From contig NZ_CP022685.1 of assembly GCF_002556545.1 (NCBI RefSeq), positions 5,992,001 through 6,056,000 of the forward strand: 64,000 bases of DNA, in the 5' to 3' direction. The stretch is from Streptomyces formicae. GTDB taxonomy: Bacteria > Actinomycetota > Actinomycetes > Streptomycetales > Streptomycetaceae. The position numbers and the translations under genes are program-made. The stretch's first letter is position 1, and each line of letters opens with the position of its first letter. Below are positions 61,653 through 64,000 of the stretch, piece by piece. The notes under the pieces were generated by a model. The model did not search any database and was not told where the DNA came from. It worked only from the letters and a program-made list of their open reading frames with translations.

Positions 61653-63830
61653 TTGAGTCGTGAAACTGACAGTTCGTCCTCCGGGCCCCAGGGGCGCGGT
61701 GGAGCCGCATACCCTTCGGGGACGCCGCCGTACGGCTCCCCCGCACAGGGCGCTGCCGGTGACGGCGGCGCGGACGGTGCGCGGCGGCAGGCCGCCGACG
61801 AGCGGCCGGACGAGCCCGAGACCCAGACCACACTGACCACGCGGATCCGGATCAACATCCCCGGATCGCGCCCCATCCCGCCGGTCGTCATGCGGACGCC
61901 CGTCGGTGAAGGTGACGCCTCGCGCGGGGACGACGAGGACCGCCGTGAGCCCCCCGCGCCGGGCGCTCCGGGCGCGGCCGAGGCGGGCCAGGACCCGTCG
62001 GCCGGGGGCTCGCTGGCCTCCGGCGGCGGCGCGGGTGCCCGCCGTGCGGCCGGTGACTCGCTCGGTTCCGGTTCGGCTTTCGCCACGGGTGCGTCGCAGG
62101 CTTCGTCCGGTGGCGTCGGCGGTGCGTCGGCCGGTGCGGGTGGCGCGGCGGCCGAGGAGAAGACCAGCGACTGGTTCGCGCCGCGCAAGTCCGCGCCGCG
62201 CGGCGGCGAGGGCGCGCCGGGCACGGGCGCGGGCCCGTCGGCCAACGGCGGCTCCCCGGGCGCCGGTTCGGGGGCTTCCGGCGCGGGCGGCTCGGGTGCC
62301 TACGACGTGTCCGGCGCGGTGGCGTCGGGCCCCCTCGGCGCCGGTGCCCCGCAGGGCGGTGACCCGACGCGCGGCGACCTGCCGTACTTCTCCGGCGGCG
62401 CGGACGACTTCCGCGGTCAGGGCGCGCGCGGTCCCGCGGGCCCGACGGGCGGTCCGGTGACCGGCGACAGCCCGCTGGGGCCGCCCACGCCCCCGGGAGG
62501 CCCCACGGGCCCCGGCGGGCCCCAGGGCGCCGCCAACTCGGCGGGCAGGACGCCCCGTTCCGGCGGCATGAGTGACGACACCGCGATCCTGACGCCGCAG
62601 AAGGCGGGGCCCGTCTCGCCGCCGCCCGGCGGCCCGCGTCCGCCCGCCTCTGGCGGTCCCGAATCCCTGCCCGGCGGCCCCGGCGCGCCCACGCCCGGCG
62701 GCAATGTCTCCGGCGAGACGCTGACCAGCGGCATCCCCGTCGTACCGCCCGCCCAGGACACCTCCCCGTTCGCGCCGGGCGCGCAGGCGGACGGGCCGGG
62801 CGCGCACACCCCGCCGAAGCTGCCCGAGCCGGTCCGCTCGGACGTGCCGCCCGCCGCGCCCGCGGCGAAGAAGGCGAAGAAGAAGGGCCGCAGCAAGCTG
62901 GTCCTCGTCGTGGTCGCCGCGGTCGTCGTGGGTTGCGGGGCGTACGGCGCGGGGCTCTTGATGAACCACGCCGACGTACCGAAGGGCACCACGGTGCTCG
63001 GCGTCGACATCGGCGGCGGCACCCGCGACGAGGCCGTCAAGAAGCTCGACGCGGCGCTCGGCGAGCGCGTGACCAAACCCCTGAAGCTGTCGGTGGCGGG
63101 CACGCCCGTCACCCTCAAGCCGGACCAGGCGGGGCTGACCCTGGACAGCCAGTCGACCGTCCGCGAGGCCGCGGGCAGCGACTACAACCCCGTCTCGGTG
63201 GTCGGCTCGCTGTTCGGCGGCGAGCGGGTCGTCGAACCGGTCATGCCCGTCGACGAGGAGAAGCTGGCGGCCGCCCTGGAGCGCGCCGCGGGCGGCTCGG
63301 GCTCGGCGAAGGAGGGCACGGTCAAGTTCGTGCCCGGCAAGGCCGTCCCCGTCTACGGCAAGGTCGGCAAGGGCATCGACGCGGGCGCCTCGGCGACCGC
63401 CGTCGCGCAGGCCTACAAGAAGCAGGTCGAGACCGGCAGCGCGGGCACCGTCCAGGTCCCGGTCACCACGCGCAAGCCGACGGTCGCCAAGGCCGAGGTC
63501 GACAAGTTCATGACCACCTTCGCCAAGCCCGCGATGTCCGCCAACGTCACGATCTCGGCGGGCGGCAAGTCGATCCCGTTCGGCCCGGCGAAGTCGCTGC
63601 CGAAGATCCTGGAGACGAAGGTCCTCAAGGACGGCACGCTCCAGCCGCACTACGACCTCGAAGAGCTCAAGAAGCTCTACGGCAACGTCTTCGACGGCGT
63701 GCTGATCCAGCGCGGCAACGGCGACAAGACGCCGGTCCAGCCGACCGACGTGGCCCAGGCGATGGGCAAGGCGCTGCTCGGCAAGACGCCCGCCGAGCGG
63801 GTCGGCGTCATCGAGACGAACGCGAGCTAG
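61653..63830 (+). CDS. Membrane protein with disordered Pro/Gly-rich N-terminus and VanW-type PG-binding domains
   Basis: 725 residues from a TTG at 61653, with GGGAG 9 bases upstream; longer in-frame starts have no such site. Residues 1-405 are Gly/Pro/Ala-rich and probably disordered in the cytoplasm. A basic patch (AAKKAKKKGRSK) precedes one membrane helix (LVLVVVAAVVVGCGAYGAGLLM, about 415-437). The outer part has the PG_binding_4 fold twice (VLGVDIGGGTRDEAVKKLDAAL, then YGKVGKGIDAGASATAVAQAY). It probably binds peptidoglycan on the cell wall side; the role of the large cytoplasmic region is unknown. Confidence 0.85.
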   Translation: MSRETDSSSSGPQGRGGAAYPSGTPPYGSPAQGAAGDGGADGARRQAADERPDEPETQTTLTTRIRINIPGSRPIPPVVMRTPVGEGDASRGDDEDRREPPAPGAPGAAEAGQDPSAGGSLASGGGAGARRAAGDSLGSGSAFATGASQASSGGVGGASAGAGGAAAEEKTSDWFAPRKSAPRGGEGAPGTGAGPSANGGSPGAGSGASGAGGSGAYDVSGAVASGPLGAGAPQGGDPTRGDLPYFSGGADDFRGQGARGPAGPTGGPVTGDSPLGPPTPPGGPTGPGGPQGAANSAGRTPRSGGMSDDTAILTPQKAGPVSPPPGGPRPPASGGPESLPGGPGAPTPGGNVSGETLTSGIPVVPPAQDTSPFAPGAQADGPGAHTPPKLPEPVRSDVPPAAPAAKKAKKKGRSKLVLVVVAAVVVGCGAYGAGLLMNHADVPKGTTVLGVDIGGGTRDEAVKKLDAALGERVTKPLKLSVAGTPVTLKPDQAGLTLDSQSTVREAAGSDYNPVSVVGSLFGGERVVEPVMPVDEEKLAAALERAAGGSGSAKEGTVKFVPGKAVPVYGKVGKGIDAGASATAVAQAYKKQVETGSAGTVQVPVTTRKPTVAKAEVDKFMTTFAKPAMSANVTISAGGKSIPFGPAKSLPKILETKVLKDGTLQPHYDLEELKKLYGNVFDGVLIQRGNGDKTPVQPTDVAQAMGKALLGKTPAERVGVIETNAS

Positions 63831-63842
63831 CCGCCGCCCGAC

Positions 63843-63874
63843 GACTCCGGCATGACAGATGTCATGCCGGAGTC
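63843..63874 (+). terminator. Terminator of the PG-binding protein gene
   Basis: Perfect 14-bp stem GACTCCGGCATGAC / GTCATGCCGGAGTC with loop AGAT. Confidence 0.8.
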
Positions 63875-63925
63875 ACCACAGTCGACACTGCCGCCCCCAC
63901 CTGCGCCTTCGCGACGATGGACGGC

Positions 63926-64000
63926 ATGACGACGACCTCAGCGGCGAACGGCGCCCCGGCCGTGAGCTTCGAACGGGTGACCAAGAGCTACGGCGACGTG
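63926..64000 (+). CDS. ABC transporter ATPase, N-terminal fragment
   Basis: Only 25 residues are visible, MTTTSAANGAPAVSFERVTK and SYGDV. The VSFERVTKSYGDV strand is the typical start of the ABC ATPase core, and the short Ala/Thr-rich lead resembles polyamine importer ATPases (PotA), which is only a guess. An ATG at 63917 in the same frame is an alternative start. Confidence 0.7.
   Translation, partial: MTTTSAANGAPAVSFERVTKSYGDV

Overview
The window is a high-GC actinobacterial chromosome segment, almost certainly Streptomyces. Indicators are the strong G/C bias at third codon positions, GTG and TTG starts, twin-arginine and lipoprotein exports, a mycothiol enzyme (MshB), a PAS/GAF/SpoIIE/HATPase phosphatase, a rare TTA codon in a short leader ORF, and a bldK-type importer operon. 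I see no rRNA, tRNA, CRISPR array, insertion sequence or prophage.

Layout. 1-6858: the end of an amidase gene, a secreted GH65 glycosidase with a discoidin-like tail, a 1.3-kb repeat-rich gap, a secreted subtilisin with a P-domain, and a DUF4190 membrane protein. 6977-16295: an esterase, a GntR regulator, a small SPOR-like protein preceded by a possible leaderless TTA-containing leader peptide, a Nudix hydrolase, a stand-alone HATPase next to a large multidomain phosphatase carrying the same kind of HATPase, and a PspA/TPM membrane-stress pair. 16395-25757: a sugar-uptake locus (LacI regulator, binding protein, two permeases, GH1 glucosidase, exported Glycoamylase/GH144-like enzyme, CE7-like esterase and a SUKH protein), with two copies of a LacI-type operator TGWAAGCGCATWCA. 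25762-32001: a lipoprotein, an exported PAF-acetylhydrolase-like hydrolase, and a fumarate-reductase-like sdhCAB operon with a small coiled-coil gene upstream.

32358-59649 is dominated by peptide uptake. It holds an orphan family-5 binding protein, typA, a complete importer operon on the plus strand, a GNAT/ECF sigma/anti-sigma-like trio, a five-gene importer on the minus strand whose order (permease, binding protein, permease, ATPase, ATPase) is that of bldKABCDE, a second complete plus-strand importer paralogous to the first, and an S9 prolyl oligopeptidase-type peptidase. In each importer operon a strong hairpin lies beside the binding-protein gene. 59801-64000: a small membrane protein, mshB, a DUF6113-like membrane protein, a VanW-type peptidoglycan-binding membrane protein, and the start of an ABC ATPase.

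Together the genes suggest two nutritional themes. One is extracellular depolymerisation followed by import of a beta-glucan (my inference is a beta-1,2-glucan). The other is import of oligopeptides by three adjacent transporters with a neighbouring cytoplasmic peptidase to finish digestion; the bldK-like system would link this to development.
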